Assembly: GCF_021165935.1 (NCBI RefSeq)
Contig: NZ_CP088953.1
Location: 3,147,501 to 3,211,500 of the forward strand
DNA length: 64,000 nucleotides
Source: Microbulbifer elongatus
GTDB taxonomy: Bacteria > Pseudomonadota > Gammaproteobacteria > Pseudomonadales > Cellvibrionaceae
Direction: 5' to 3'
Part shown: positions 15,057-24,881 of the stretch, one piece after another
How the letters are laid out: each line of letters starts with the position of its first letter
How positions within the stretch are numbered: the first letter of the stretch is position 1
Translations under genes and position numbers: made by a program
Notes under the pieces: generated by a model
Databases searched by the model: none
The model's input: the letters and a program-made list of their open reading frames with translations, nothing else
Told to the model about the DNA's origin: nothing

Positions 15057-17900
15057 TCAGTTGGTGGGTAACACCTCCACCGGCCCCAGGTTCAACGCCT
15101 CGATAGGCTTCTGGATTTTCTTCAGATCCCCCACCACCAACCAGGTAAACTGATCTGGGGCCAGGTATTGTTTTGCCGCCTGCTCCACCTGCTCTTTGGT
15201 CAGTGCCGCCACACGATCCGGGTAATCGGCGATATATTGCGCGGGCAGCCCCTTCTCCACCTGCCAGGCGATACTGGACAGCAACTGACCTTTGGTCTGG
15301 AATCGCGCACTCTGCTTCAGAACCTCGTCATCCTTGTAGTCGTTCAGCTCGCTGTCTTTGATCGGGCGCTTGCCGAGGTAATCCTGATACTCCTTAACCA
15401 ACTCTTTCATGGCCGCAGCGGTCTTGTCCGTTTGCACAGGGGCCACCACGATATACGGACGCTGGGCTTCCGCGTCCATGGAAACAGCCCGCGCACCATA
15501 GGACCAGTGCTTGTCCTCACGTAGGTTCATATTGATACGCGAGGTAAATTTTCCGGCAATGGCCGAGGCCATCGCATCGAATGCCTCTGCGCCTTCCGCG
15601 CTCCAGGGCGGCATCACCAGGCCGGCCATGATATAGCTCTGCTGCGCGCCCGGACGATCCAGTAAATACACCCGCGGCTTCGGTGGTCTCTCGACCATCG
15701 GGATGTCCAGCGGTGGCAAGGCGTCCGCCGGCGCTGTCCAGTTTCCAAGAGTTTCATTCAGCAGCTTTTCAATTTCTGCGCGGGTAACATCACCAACCAC
15801 AACCAGCTGTGCGTTGTCTGGGCGCAACCAGGTGCGGTGAAACTGCACCAGATCTTCACGGGTAATGGATTCGATCGCCTCGGGCGTCCCGGAGCCGGTG
15901 AGCGGGGCTCCGTAGGGATGATTTTCACCATACAGCAAAGGCGGCAATTTGCGCATTGCCAACCCCTGGGGTTGCGCCTCCTCCTGCCGAATGGCGTCGA
16001 GCCAATTGGATTTGACCCGCTTCAGATCCTCTTCCGGGAAAAGCGGGCTAGAAATCACATCACGAAACAACTCCAGAGATGGCTTCAGCTGGGACTTGAG
16101 CGCACTGAAACTCAGGGTGTTGTAGTCCAGCCCACTGCTGGCACCGATGCTTGCGCCCAGCTCTTCCTGGCGTGCGCTGAAGGACAGACTGTCGTACTCC
16201 CCCGCCCCCTCACTCAACATCCGCGCCGCCATCGAAGCCAGCCCGGGCGTTTCCCCGTCGGCGGCAGCACCGCTGCGGAACTGCAGGCTCATAAACACGG
16301 CGGGCGTATCGTGACGCTCAGCCAATACCACTTTCAACCCGTTCTCCAGAGTAAATACCTGCTGCTCCGGCAACGCCAGATCGACGGTTTTATCAATGGC
16401 CGGCAAGGCGCTGCGATCAACCTCCTTTCCGGAAGTGGAGTAATCCTCTTTGGGAGATATGATCAGGGTGAACTGCTCGGATGTCAGCCACTCCTGGGCG
16501 ACATTCTGCACGTCGGCCTCTGACACCTTGGCGTAGTCATCCAACCCGTCGATCAGGGCTCCCGGATCACCATAGTAGAACTCTGAACGGGCGAGGATGT
16601 CCGTTTTGCCACCGAAGCCCCCTATTTTCTCCAACCCTTTTACCAGACTGGCAAACTCACTCTGCTTGATCCGGCGCAACTCTTGTGCATTGATGCCATT
16701 GCGCACGAACTCGTCCAACTCCTGATCAAGCAGCGTCTCCACGTTTTCTACAGACTGACCAGGCTTTACATCAACCATGATGATCAGCTGACCTGCCAGT
16801 TGTCGGCCATAGTAGAAAGCACTGACACTGGTGGCGACCTGCTCATCCCGCACCAGACGGCGGTAGAGCCATGAATTCTTGCGGTTTGCGAGCAGCGAGG
16901 TCATCAGGTCGAGCGCATTTTCTTCTTCGCTACCGATCGCCGGCACATTCCAGACTTTGTAAATACGCGTCTGGGGAACCTGATCGGTGATGACCTTGCG
17001 CTTTTCAACCTGCGTGGGCAACTCCCAGTTCTCGAGTTTCGGTGGCACAGCGGTGCTGGGGATATTGCCGAAATATTGGCGCGCCTTTTCCATGGCTTCG
17101 GCCACGGTAATATCACCGGCAATTACCAGAATCGCGTTAGCGGGCTGATAGTAATCAGTAAACCACTGCTTGACATCTTCCAGGCTGGCATTGTCCAGAT
17201 CCTGCATAGACCCGATCGTGGTCCAGGAGTACGGGTGATCCGACGGAAAGGTCGCACGGGCGATTTCCTCGAACGCGGTGCCGTAGGGGGCGTTCTCGCC
17301 CTGACGCTTTTCGTTTTTCACGACACCGCGCTGTTCGTCCAGTTTTTCCTGACTGATCGCGCCCTTGAAGTGACCCATGCGGTCCGACTCCATCCACAGC
17401 GCCATATCCAGAGCACCGACAGGAACGGTTTCAAAATAATTGGTGCGGTCATTGTTTGTTGTGCCGTTCATATCGGTGGCACCGGAGCGCTGGAACGGTT
17501 CGAAATATTCCCCGGGGAAATTTTCCGACCCATTAAACATCAAGTGCTCGAACAAGTGGGCAAATCCGGTTTTGCCGGGCGGCTCGTCCTTGGACCCCAC
17601 CTTGTACCAGATATTAATGGCGACAACCGGTGCCTTGTGATCCTCGTGCACGATCACCGTCAGGCCGTTGCTCAGCACCTCTCTGTGAAAGGGAAGCTCG
17701 ATATCCGGCGCCTTCACAAACGCGGCATTTCCGCTGGCAGCCGCCTTGCTGCTGGCGGCCGCCTGCTTGTCCACGGTGAGCGCTTTGTGCACGTTATCTT
17801 CACTACTCGCGCTGCCCTGATGCCGATCACAGCCGGCCAAAGCAAACAGCAATAAGGATGCACACAAAGATAAAATCAGCCGGGAAAAACGCATATCCAT
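15057..17900 (-). CDS. Double-domain M16 zinc metalloprotease, lipoprotein
   Basis: A 947-residue pitrilysin-family protease. A lipoprotein signal ends in LAGC at about residue 24. The first M16 domain carries the inverted zinc motif H115-L-F-E-H119 (AHLFEHLMFNGSENFPG) and the downstream Glu region (QRGVVKNEKRQ). The second M16 half, from about residue 500, lacks an HxxEH motif and forms the inactive clam-shell partner, as in other two-part M16 enzymes (about 900-960 residues). It probably degrades oligopeptides in the periplasm or at the outer membrane. It has its own terminator. Confidence 0.9.
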   Translation of the reverse strand: MDMRFSRLILSLCASLLLFALAGCDRHQGSASSEDNVHKALTVDKQAAASSKAAASGNAAFVKAPDIELPFHREVLSNGLTVIVHEDHKAPVVAINIWYKVGSKDEPPGKTGFAHLFEHLMFNGSENFPGEYFEPFQRSGATDMNGTTNNDRTNYFETVPVGALDMALWMESDRMGHFKGAISQEKLDEQRGVVKNEKRQGENAPYGTAFEEIARATFPSDHPYSWTTIGSMQDLDNASLEDVKQWFTDYYQPANAILVIAGDITVAEAMEKARQYFGNIPSTAVPPKLENWELPTQVEKRKVITDQVPQTRIYKVWNVPAIGSEEENALDLMTSLLANRKNSWLYRRLVRDEQVATSVSAFYYGRQLAGQLIIMVDVKPGQSVENVETLLDQELDEFVRNGINAQELRRIKQSEFASLVKGLEKIGGFGGKTDILARSEFYYGDPGALIDGLDDYAKVSEADVQNVAQEWLTSEQFTLIISPKEDYSTSGKEVDRSALPAIDKTVDLALPEQQVFTLENGLKVVLAERHDTPAVFMSLQFRSGAAADGETPGLASMAARMLSEGAGEYDSLSFSARQEELGASIGASSGLDYNTLSFSALKSQLKPSLELFRDVISSPLFPEEDLKRVKSNWLDAIRQEEAQPQGLAMRKLPPLLYGENHPYGAPLTGSGTPEAIESITREDLVQFHRTWLRPDNAQLVVVGDVTRAEIEKLLNETLGNWTAPADALPPLDIPMVERPPKPRVYLLDRPGAQQSYIMAGLVMPPWSAEGAEAFDAMASAIAGKFTSRINMNLREDKHWSYGARAVSMDAEAQRPYIVVAPVQTDKTAAAMKELVKEYQDYLGKRPIKDSELNDYKDDEVLKQSARFQTKGQLLSSIAWQVEKGLPAQYIADYPDRVAALTKEQVEQAAKQYLAPDQFTWLVVGDLKKIQKPIEALNLGPVEVLPTN

Positions 17901-17994
17901 TGTCTATTAGCCTGATTCTCTGGGAGCGCCACGAAAATCGAAAGGTCACTGGTGATGGGATTTTAGCGAATACTACGCGACTAACAGTGTAGGC

Positions 17995-18019
17995 AAAAAA
18001 GCGGGCGCCGTAGCGCCCG
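17995..18019 (-). terminator. Intrinsic terminator downstream of leucine dehydrogenase
   Basis: On the minus strand the perfect stem CGGGCGC-TACG-GCGCCCG is followed by C and six T residues, about 90 bases after the dehydrogenase stop. Confidence 0.85.
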
Positions 18020-18106
18020 AAGAATACCTCACAGAGAGACGACATGTCGTCAGAGGAATACGGTAAGCCCTGACCTCGTGGGACAGGGCAAAATCAGGAA
18101 GGGAAA

Positions 18107-19195
18107 TCAGGCAGCGGCAGAATCTGCGCCGTCCAGCGCATCTTTGTGGCCAAAGCGCTCTTCTGCAACGCGGTCAGCGACCTGAGCGGTGGTATCGCCC
18201 GTCTCATCGGCGCGCTGGAACACCTCGTCCATGGTGGTCGCGATACTTTCGATATGGGTCTTGACCTGAGCGGCGTCGTACTCCCCCTGCTCCTGACCCA
18301 ATTGCTGGTAATACACATCAATGATGCCGCCAGCGTTGATCACATAGTCCGGGGCGTAAAGAATGCCGCGCTCTTTCAGAACCTGAGCGTGACGCTCTTC
18401 CGCCAGCTGGTTGTTCGCGGCCCCGGCAATGGCGCCCACCTTGAGGCGGTCGATAGTGCTGTCATTGAGGATGGCACCCAGGGCACAGGGGGCAAACAGG
18501 TCCACATCCAGATCGAAAATCTCGTCGGCGCCAACAGCGGTGGCGCCCAACTCATTCACTGCACGATCGATGTTGTCCTGGAAAATATCCGTGACAAACA
18601 GTTCGGCACCCGCTTCTTTCAGCAGTTTGCCGAGACGGAAACCCACATTGCCCACCCCCTGAATGGAGACCTTCATACCGTTCAGATCGGTGCGTCCCCA
18701 ACGGTGGGTGGCGGCGGCCTTCAGACCTACAAATACCCCGTAAGCGGTGGACGGAGAGGGATCACCGCCGTGTTCCTGACCGGAAATCACACCGGATACA
18801 TATTTACTGCGCTCGCCAATGATTTTCATATCGGCCACGCTGGTGCCACTGTCTTCCGCGGTGATATAGCGCCCCCCCAGGGTATTCAGGAAATCGCCCA
18901 TGGCACGCAGCAGTTCCGGAGTTTTCTGCTTGCGCGGGTCACCAATAATGACCGACTTACCGCCACCCAGCTTCAGACCGGCCATAGCCGATTTGTAGGT
19001 CATGCCTCGGGACAGGCGCAGTACATCGTTCAGCGCTTCACCGTCATCCGCGTATGGCCACATACGACACCCGCCGAGTGCGGGACCTAGATTGGTGTTG
19101 TGCACCGCGATAATCGCTTTCAGACCGCTTTTGGCGTCATGATAAAAAGCAACTTCTTCGTGGTTGTCGTAGGCAGGATGGGAAAAAATACTCAT
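18107..19195 (-). CDS. Leucine dehydrogenase (Glu/Leu/Phe/Val dehydrogenase family)
   Basis: A 362-residue NAD-dependent amino acid dehydrogenase. The catalytic-domain signature is [24 protein letters not shown], with both lysines present. The Rossmann fold has [13 protein letters not shown] at about residues 180-195, and [12 protein letters not shown] follows. It interconverts leucine or valine with 2-oxo acids and ammonium. The length fits leucine dehydrogenases (about 345-365) more than hexameric GDHs. The ATG at 19195 is chosen because GGAGAGGA lies at proper spacing; the in-frame ATG at 19201 is too close to it. Confidence 0.88.
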   Translation of the reverse strand: MSIFSHPAYDNHEEVAFYHDAKSGLKAIIAVHNTNLGPALGGCRMWPYADDGEALNDVLRLSRGMTYKSAMAGLKLGGGKSVIIGDPRKQKTPELLRAMGDFLNTLGGRYITAEDSGTSVADMKIIGERSKYVSGVISGQEHGGDPSPSTAYGVFVGLKAAATHRWGRTDLNGMKVSIQGVGNVGFRLGKLLKEAGAELFVTDIFQDNIDRAVNELGATAVGADEIFDLDVDLFAPCALGAILNDSTIDRLKVGAIAGAANNQLAEERHAQVLKERGILYAPDYVINAGGIIDVYYQQLGQEQGEYDAAQVKTHIESIATTMDEVFQRADETGDTTAQVADRVAEERFGHKDALDGADSAAA

Positions 19196-19563
19196 TTGCA
19201 TTCCTCTCCAGAGGGCGGAATTTCTACGGCGCCAGGCGCGGCCGATTTTGTCGGCACAACCCGCAACCGCGATTTATTGTAGGCCACTAAGAATATAGCC
19301 AGCAGACGCAGATTATCATTGCGATCTTTGCCGAAATTACCAGTCAGCCACCAAACACATCCTACTTTTACCGGCAACATAGGACAAGTCGTTCGCCAGC
19401 AACCGCGCAGGCGCACTGGTCACTTTTCATTCACCAGAATCCGCATTATTCCGCAGCAAGAGCGCCCGAAAACTGGTCTGGAAACCCTCGTCTGGTAGAA
19501 TCCGCGCCCTGATGCGGTCTTCCGCCCACTCCCCTTTACCGACAGAGTTACAGAGATCTGGTT
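19196..19563. other. Divergent intergenic region
   Basis: The 368 bases separate leucine dehydrogenase (minus) from the RNase II-family gene (plus) and must hold both promoters. No clear -10/-35 pair, hairpin or small gene stands out. Confidence 0.4.
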
Positions 19564-21513
19564 ATGCTCAATGCCGACGCCCTCAAGCAGCTTTCCCAGC
19601 TGAAGACCGATATCCGCTCCACCAAGGAATTTGCTGAAGGCCGCGTGCGTGGCGCCAATGGCAAGTTTGGCTTTGTGGTCCTGGACGACGGGCGTGAGGC
19701 CTTTCTCCCGCCGGCGGAAATGGACCGGGTTTTTCCCGGTGACCGGGTAAAGGTGAGCCTGACCGAAGAAGACAAAGGCAAACTCTCCGCAGAGCTGGAC
19801 AGCCTGATCGCTTCAGATCTCGACTATCTGGTGGGGCAATATGTGCAACGAGGGCAGGGTCACTTTATACAGCCCAACGAACACGGCCTTTCCCGCTGGA
19901 TTTTCCTGCCCCCCAAGGCTCGCGGTAAAGCTCAGCCCGGGGAATTCATTGCCTGCAGTATCACCCGCCATCCGTTCAAGGACGGCAAATCCCAGGCGAA
20001 AGTCGAGAAAATTATCGGCAAACCGGATATGGCAGGCATCGAGCATGCCTTTGTTGTCGCACAGCACCGTTTGCCCAATGAATTCAGCCCCGCCGCCCTG
20101 GCCCAGGCCGAAGAAATTCCTGCACAACTGGCGGCAGTGTGTGCAAACCGCAAAGACCTCTCCGATCTGGGGTTTGTCACCATCGATGCCGAAAGCACCC
20201 GCGATATGGACGATGCCATCGCGGTCACCAAACGTGAGAGCGGCTGGGAGCTGCACATTGCGATTGCTGACCCATCCAGCCTGATCGAACCCGAAAGCCC
20301 CCTGGATAAAGAAGCGCGTGCGCGGGCCAACAGCGTCTATCTGGCGGGCGAGACCATCCCCATGCTGCCCGCCAACCTGTGTGAAAACAGCTTCTCCCTG
20401 CTCGCAGGAGAACAGCGCCCGGCCCTGGTGTTGCACATTGCAGTGGGCGAAGACGGCGCCCTGAACGGTTTTGACTACGAATTTGCTGCCATTCGCTCTC
20501 AGCACAAATTCAGTTACGCCCAGGTGGCCCGCTTTATTGACGGCGACGCCAGTGCGGTCCCGACAGAGCAGCATACGGCACTGGGCGAGCTGAATGCGTT
20601 GAGTAAGGTCCGTGCCCAGTACCGTGCCGGCCATTCACTGGTTATGGAAGATCGCCCGGACTACGACCTGATTCTGAATGCACAACGGAAAATCGAGCGC
20701 ATCGAAAAGCAGGAGCGCTCTTCCGCACAGCGCATGGTGGAAGAAGCCATGCTGGCGGCCAATATCTGTGCCGGCGAAAAACTCGCCGCGCTCGGCGGCG
20801 GCTGCTTCTCGGTCCACCTGGGGTTCCGCGACGAGCGCATGGCGGAGATCCGCGCGCTACTGAAAGAGGCTATGCCCGAGTTTGCGGAACAGGACTTACA
20901 CCAGCTGGATGTGTACCTGAATCTGGTCAAGACGCTCGAATCCCAAAGTGATGACGAGTCAAAGAATGTGCTGGCCGTCCTCAAGCGCATGCTGCGCCCT
21001 GGCGAACTGTCGGGTAATGCGGCTGCCCACCTGGGGCTGGGGCTGGCCCACTACGCCACAGTGACCTCGCCAATTCGAAAATTCAACGACCTGCACAATC
21101 ACCGGGTATTGCGCGCCGCCGCCGACCAGGCCACCCTGCCCGCTTTCAACAGCGAAGACGGTGAATCACTGCAGCAGAGTGTCACTACCGGCAGGCAGGC
21201 GGATCGCGCGCTGCAGCAATGGCTCTACTGCCAGTTCCTGGAAAGCAAAACCGGAGAAGTCTTTACCGGTAAAATCACCCTGGTAAACGGCGCCGGCATC
21301 GGGGTCCGCCTCGACGACAATGGCATCAATGGGTTTGTGCGGTTTAACAGCAAAAAGAATCCCTTCGAGTTTGATGGCAAACGGTTGCGCATCACCCGTG
21401 GTGAAGAGCGTTTCCAGCTGGACCAGGAGGTACAGGTGAAAATTGCGGCAGTAGACACCGAGAAACGCCGCATTGCATTTGAGCTGGTCACCGAAACCGC
21501 GACTGCCAAATAA
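19564..21513 (+). CDS. RNase II/RNase R-family 3'-5' exoribonuclease
   Basis: A 649-residue protein of the RNB family, close to RNase II in length (E. coli Rnb 644, RNase R over 800). An N-terminal OB/cold-shock segment (GRVRGANGKFGFVVLDDGREAFLPP) is followed by the RNB catalytic domain. The Mg-binding motif is IDAESTRDMDDAIAV, with ARARANSVYLAGETIPMLP after it. A C-terminal S1 domain starts at about residue 575 (KTGEVFTGKITLVNGAGIGVRL). It degrades single-stranded RNA processively in the cytoplasm. The gene stands alone. Confidence 0.9.
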   Translation: MLNADALKQLSQLKTDIRSTKEFAEGRVRGANGKFGFVVLDDGREAFLPPAEMDRVFPGDRVKVSLTEEDKGKLSAELDSLIASDLDYLVGQYVQRGQGHFIQPNEHGLSRWIFLPPKARGKAQPGEFIACSITRHPFKDGKSQAKVEKIIGKPDMAGIEHAFVVAQHRLPNEFSPAALAQAEEIPAQLAAVCANRKDLSDLGFVTIDAESTRDMDDAIAVTKRESGWELHIAIADPSSLIEPESPLDKEARARANSVYLAGETIPMLPANLCENSFSLLAGEQRPALVLHIAVGEDGALNGFDYEFAAIRSQHKFSYAQVARFIDGDASAVPTEQHTALGELNALSKVRAQYRAGHSLVMEDRPDYDLILNAQRKIERIEKQERSSAQRMVEEAMLAANICAGEKLAALGGGCFSVHLGFRDERMAEIRALLKEAMPEFAEQDLHQLDVYLNLVKTLESQSDDESKNVLAVLKRMLRPGELSGNAAAHLGLGLAHYATVTSPIRKFNDLHNHRVLRAAADQATLPAFNSEDGESLQQSVTTGRQADRALQQWLYCQFLESKTGEVFTGKITLVNGAGIGVRLDDNGINGFVRFNSKKNPFEFDGKRLRITRGEERFQLDQEVQVKIAAVDTEKRRIAFELVTETATAK

Positions 21514-21658
21514 GGGCGCTTGCCGCCCTTTCCTGCCCGTCGGCAGCGCCCGGTCGCCGACACTGAAAGACAACACTTCCCGCCACGAGCCAAAAGCCCG
21601 TGGCCGTCATCGGCCCCACACCCCGGGGCCGGTGAACCACGTTCAACAAGGAAACATC

Positions 21659-23131
21659 ATGTCGACCATTGCAGAACTGAACCCGACGCCACTGTGGAAA
21701 CATTTCGCCAAACTGTGTGAAATCCCGCGCCCATCCAAGCATGAAGACAAAGTGGTGGCGTATATCGTCGATTTCGCGAAAAATCGCGGTCTCGACGTCA
21801 AGCTCGATCAGATCGGCAATATCATCATCAAGAAACCCGCCACCCCCGGTATGGAAGATCGCAAGACGCTGGCCATGCAGAGTCATGTGGACATGGTGCC
21901 GCAGAAAAATGCCGATACCGATCATGACTTTCTCACCGACCCCATCAAGGCCTACGTGGATGGCGAGTGGGTAACCGCTGACGGCACCACGCTCGGTGCT
22001 GATAATGGCATTGGCGTCGCGGCCATTCTTGCACTGCTGGAATCGACGGATATTCCTCACCCGCCGCTCGAAGCCCTGCTGACCATTGATGAAGAAGCGG
22101 GAATGACCGGCGCCAAGCACCTGCAGCCGGGCCATTTCGAGGCGGACCTGCTACTGAACCTGGACACCGAAGACGAAGGCGAACTGTATGTAGGCTGCGC
22201 AGGTGGCGTAGACGTCAATGTTTCCCTGCCATACACCGCAACCCCCATCGAGGCCGACCATCTGGCCTTCAAACTGAGCGTGCGCGGCCTGCGTGGCGGC
22301 CACTCCGGTCTCGACATCGATAAAGGGCGTGGCAACGCCAACAAGATCGCCAACCGCATTATCGACACGGCGCGGCGGCAGATCCCGGAATTGCGTATCG
22401 CCAGCCTTGATGGCGGCAGTCTGCGGAATGCCATCCCGCGGGAGTCTTTCAGCGTGATTACGGTATCGCAGGAGAACTCCGCTCTGCTCCAGGAGATCGC
22501 TCTGCAGACCAGCGCAGTGATCAAAGGCGAATTCGACAACGAACCCAAGCTGGATATCACCCTGGAAGCCACTGACACGCCGTCGAGCACAATGGACGTG
22601 GCAACTCAGGAAAAACTGATTCACTGTATCCGCTGCTGCCCCAATGGCGTTGAACGTATGAGCACCGCACTGGAAGGCATCGCCGACACTTCAAACAACC
22701 TCGCCCGCGTCGTGACGGAAACCACTGACAGCGGCAACAGCCAGGTTCGGATCCAGTGCCTGGTGCGCAGCCTTTCCGACAGCGCCCGTGACGAACACGG
22801 ATTGAATGTCGCCGCCGCCTTCGCGCTCGCAGGCGCCGAGACCAGCCTCGACAACGCCTACCCGGGCTGGACGCCCAATATGCAGTCACCGCTGCTGGCG
22901 CTGATGAAACAGGTCTATCAGCAAATGGAAGGCAAGGCGCCGGAAGTCAAAGTGATTCACGCCGGCCTTGAATGCGGTTTGCTCGCCAAGCCTTACCCAA
23001 ATTGGGACATGGTCTCCTTTGGCCCCACCATCCGCCGCGCCCATTCCCCGGAAGAGCGGGTACACATTCAGAGCGTGGCCAATTTCTGGGACTACTTTGT
23101 CAAAGTGGTTGCTGCAATTCCGCAGAAATAA
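21659..23131 (+). CDS. pepD: Aminoacyl-histidine dipeptidase (peptidase D, M20 family)
   Basis: A 490-residue cytosolic dipeptidase with the M20 layout: MQSHVDMVPQKN (metal His and Asp), GTTLGADNGIGVA (bridging Asp), TIDEEAGMTGA (catalytic and metal Glu), then NLDTEDEGELYVGCAGG and a C-terminal HAGLECGLL. It is close to E. coli PepD in length (485). PepD cleaves dipeptides including carnosine-like and L-Ala-L-Glu. The start at 21659 follows AAGGAAACATC; the longer open frame upstream lacks support. Confidence 0.93.
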   Translation: MSTIAELNPTPLWKHFAKLCEIPRPSKHEDKVVAYIVDFAKNRGLDVKLDQIGNIIIKKPATPGMEDRKTLAMQSHVDMVPQKNADTDHDFLTDPIKAYVDGEWVTADGTTLGADNGIGVAAILALLESTDIPHPPLEALLTIDEEAGMTGAKHLQPGHFEADLLLNLDTEDEGELYVGCAGGVDVNVSLPYTATPIEADHLAFKLSVRGLRGGHSGLDIDKGRGNANKIANRIIDTARRQIPELRIASLDGGSLRNAIPRESFSVITVSQENSALLQEIALQTSAVIKGEFDNEPKLDITLEATDTPSSTMDVATQEKLIHCIRCCPNGVERMSTALEGIADTSNNLARVVTETTDSGNSQVRIQCLVRSLSDSARDEHGLNVAAAFALAGAETSLDNAYPGWTPNMQSPLLALMKQVYQQMEGKAPEVKVIHAGLECGLLAKPYPNWDMVSFGPTIRRAHSPEERVHIQSVANFWDYFVKVVAAIPQK

Positions 23132-23149
23132 ACTGCATCTGCTTCAAAC

Positions 23150-23178
23150 AAGGCCCGGCCAGCACGCTGGGCCTTTTT
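23150..23178 (+). terminator. Intrinsic terminator of pepD
   Basis: GGCCC pairs with GGGCC around a 12-base loop that can extend the stem, and TTTTT follows at 23174. It lies about 20 bases after the pepD stop. Confidence 0.8.
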
Positions 23179-23231
23179 GTATTCCAGTAATAATCGGGGG
23201 AGAATAAGACAAACCGGATAGGTAGACCAAT

Positions 23232-23699
23232 ATGACTCCCGCAATCAAAGCCGCCGAAAAAGCGAAAGTGAAATTCCAGATTCACGAATATTCCCATGAT
23301 CCGGCGGCGGAATCCTACGGCCTGGAAGCGGCGGAAAAGCTGGGGCTCGCACCGCAACGGGTGTTTAAGACCCTGGTGGTATCCCTGGATGGAAAATCGC
23401 TGGCGGTAGCGGTGCTACCGGTGGAAGACCAGCTCAATATGAAATTGATCGCCAGAGCCACGGGAGCCAAGAAAGCGATCATGGCCGATAAAAACGCGGT
23501 AACGCGCTCTTCCGGCTATGTACTTGGCGGTGTCAGCCCACTGGGACAGAAAAAGACATTACCGACGTTCCTCCACGTTTCCGCGGAGTCCGAGGACACT
23601 ATTTTTGTCAGTGCCGGCCGCCGCGGGCTGGAGATCGAGCTGGCACCGGGCGATCTATTGCGTTTGACCCGAGGAACGTTTGCCTCGCTGACAAGCTGA
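23232..23699 (+). CDS. ybaK: Cys-tRNA(Pro)/Cys-tRNA(Cys) deacylase
   Basis: A 155-residue YbaK/EbsC protein that trans-edits mischarged Cys-tRNA(Pro). Family marks are FQIHEYSHDP, RVFKTLVVSLDG with the conserved Lys, KKAIMADKNAVTRSSGYVLGGVSPLG, and FVSAGRRGLEIELAP near the C-terminus. The length matches the family. The ribosome-binding site is weak (GGTAGACC). Confidence 0.92.
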   Translation: MTPAIKAAEKAKVKFQIHEYSHDPAAESYGLEAAEKLGLAPQRVFKTLVVSLDGKSLAVAVLPVEDQLNMKLIARATGAKKAIMADKNAVTRSSGYVLGGVSPLGQKKTLPTFLHVSAESEDTIFVSAGRRGLEIELAPGDLLRLTRGTFASLTS

Positions 23700-23757
23700 C
23701 CGCAGTAACCGAGCCCCGGAAAACTACGCAAGTCATAATGAGATTCAGGAGCAGTGT

Positions 23758-24396
23758 ATGAGCACCTATGAATGGCTGTTGTTCGACCTTGACGGGACCC
23801 TGAGTGACCCTGCAGAGGGTTTCGTGAACTCCATGAACCACGCTCTGCAGTTCTACAACTATGCACCTCGGCCCGCCGCCCAATTGACCCCTCATATCGG
23901 CCCACCTCTGGAGGTGACCCTCGCACACCTCACTGGCTCCGCAGACCGCACCCACGTTCGCGCCCTGGTCGATAAATACCGCGAGCGCTACGGTGAAACC
24001 GGCTATGCGGAAAATACCCTGTACCCCGGCATCACCGACATGCTGCAGCAATTGAGCAGTATCGACGGCATTCGCCTCGGTGTGTGCACTTCGAAGCGGG
24101 CCGACTTTGCCAGCCGCATCCTCGAGCAATTTGAGCTACACCACTATTTTGAATTTGTCAGTGGCGGCGACGTGGGCGTCGCAAAATGGCAGCAGCTCGG
24201 GAAACTGATCGAAGAAAAGCGAATTGGTCAGCGCACCCTGATGATCGGCGACCGTCACTTCGATCTGTCCGCAGCCGCGCGAAACGGCCTGCCCAGTGCC
24301 GGCGTTCTCTGGGGGTACGGATCGAAGGAGGAACTCGACCAACACACCCCCGCCTACCTGTTCCATCACCCGTCCGAAATCCTGAACATTTTCTGA
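23758..24396 (+). CDS. HAD-superfamily phosphatase (phosphoglycolate phosphatase-like)
   Basis: A 212-residue HAD IA hydrolase. Motif I is LFDLDGTLSDPAEGF with both aspartates, motif II is VCTSKR, and motif IV is MIGDRHFDLSAA. The cap inserted after motif I (about residues 18-80) is helical. The best family fit is Gph/5'-nucleotidase-like, acting on small phosphomonoesters; the exact substrate cannot be inferred. AGGAGCAG precedes the ATG. Confidence 0.85.
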   Translation: MSTYEWLLFDLDGTLSDPAEGFVNSMNHALQFYNYAPRPAAQLTPHIGPPLEVTLAHLTGSADRTHVRALVDKYRERYGETGYAENTLYPGITDMLQQLSSIDGIRLGVCTSKRADFASRILEQFELHHYFEFVSGGDVGVAKWQQLGKLIEEKRIGQRTLMIGDRHFDLSAAARNGLPSAGVLWGYGSKEELDQHTPAYLFHHPSEILNIF

Positions 24397-24439
24397 CTTC
24401 TACTGTCCGACCGTGCACACCAAAATAAGAGGAAGCCTC

Positions 24440-24751
24440 GTGAAACGCTTTGCCCTGATCCTTTCCTTCGCCCTGCTCTCCGGTTGTGGCACCGTGACCA
24501 CGCTGACCAGCTCTGACTCCGAAATCGCCCGAGACCTGAGACAGAAAAACTCCGGCTGTGTGAGTATGCCCCGGGTCTACAGTGGTGTTGCCTACAATAT
24601 GTGCAAATTGAATTCCAATGGCACCTCCATTTACTTCGCCCCCCTGTTGGGCGTTTACCTGGTCGATAGCGTATTTTCAGCAGCCACCGATACCGTCGTA
24701 CTGCCTTACACCATCTATGCACAGAATGAACAGGGCAGTGTAAACCTGTAG
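24440..24751 (+). CDS. YceK/YidQ-like small lipoprotein
   Basis: A 103-residue protein read from GTG at 24440, which has AGAGGAAG at good spacing; an upstream ATG at 24413 would place a charged extension before the signal. The lipobox is LLSGC, followed by a Cys-containing domain (GCVSMPRVYSGVAYNMC) and the YceK-like ending DTVVLPYTIYAQ. Function unknown; probably outer-membrane anchored. Confidence 0.75.
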   Translation: MKRFALILSFALLSGCGTVTTLTSSDSEIARDLRQKNSGCVSMPRVYSGVAYNMCKLNSNGTSIYFAPLLGVYLVDSVFSAATDTVVLPYTIYAQNEQGSVNL

Positions 24752-24881
24752 AATTTTCAACCGCTCTTCACCGGTTGCGCAAACGATCCGGGAACCACTG
24801 GTCTCGACTACGGCTGGTTCCCGCCCCACTTACATCGCATAATGCGCGGCCCAAATTCCAAACTGACTCCTGGCCTGCTGT

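Noticed and set aside
21473..21658. N-terminal extension of pepD
   Set aside because: It overlaps the end of the RNase II-family gene, is Pro/Arg-rich and lacks a ribosome-binding site; pepD starts naturally at 21659.
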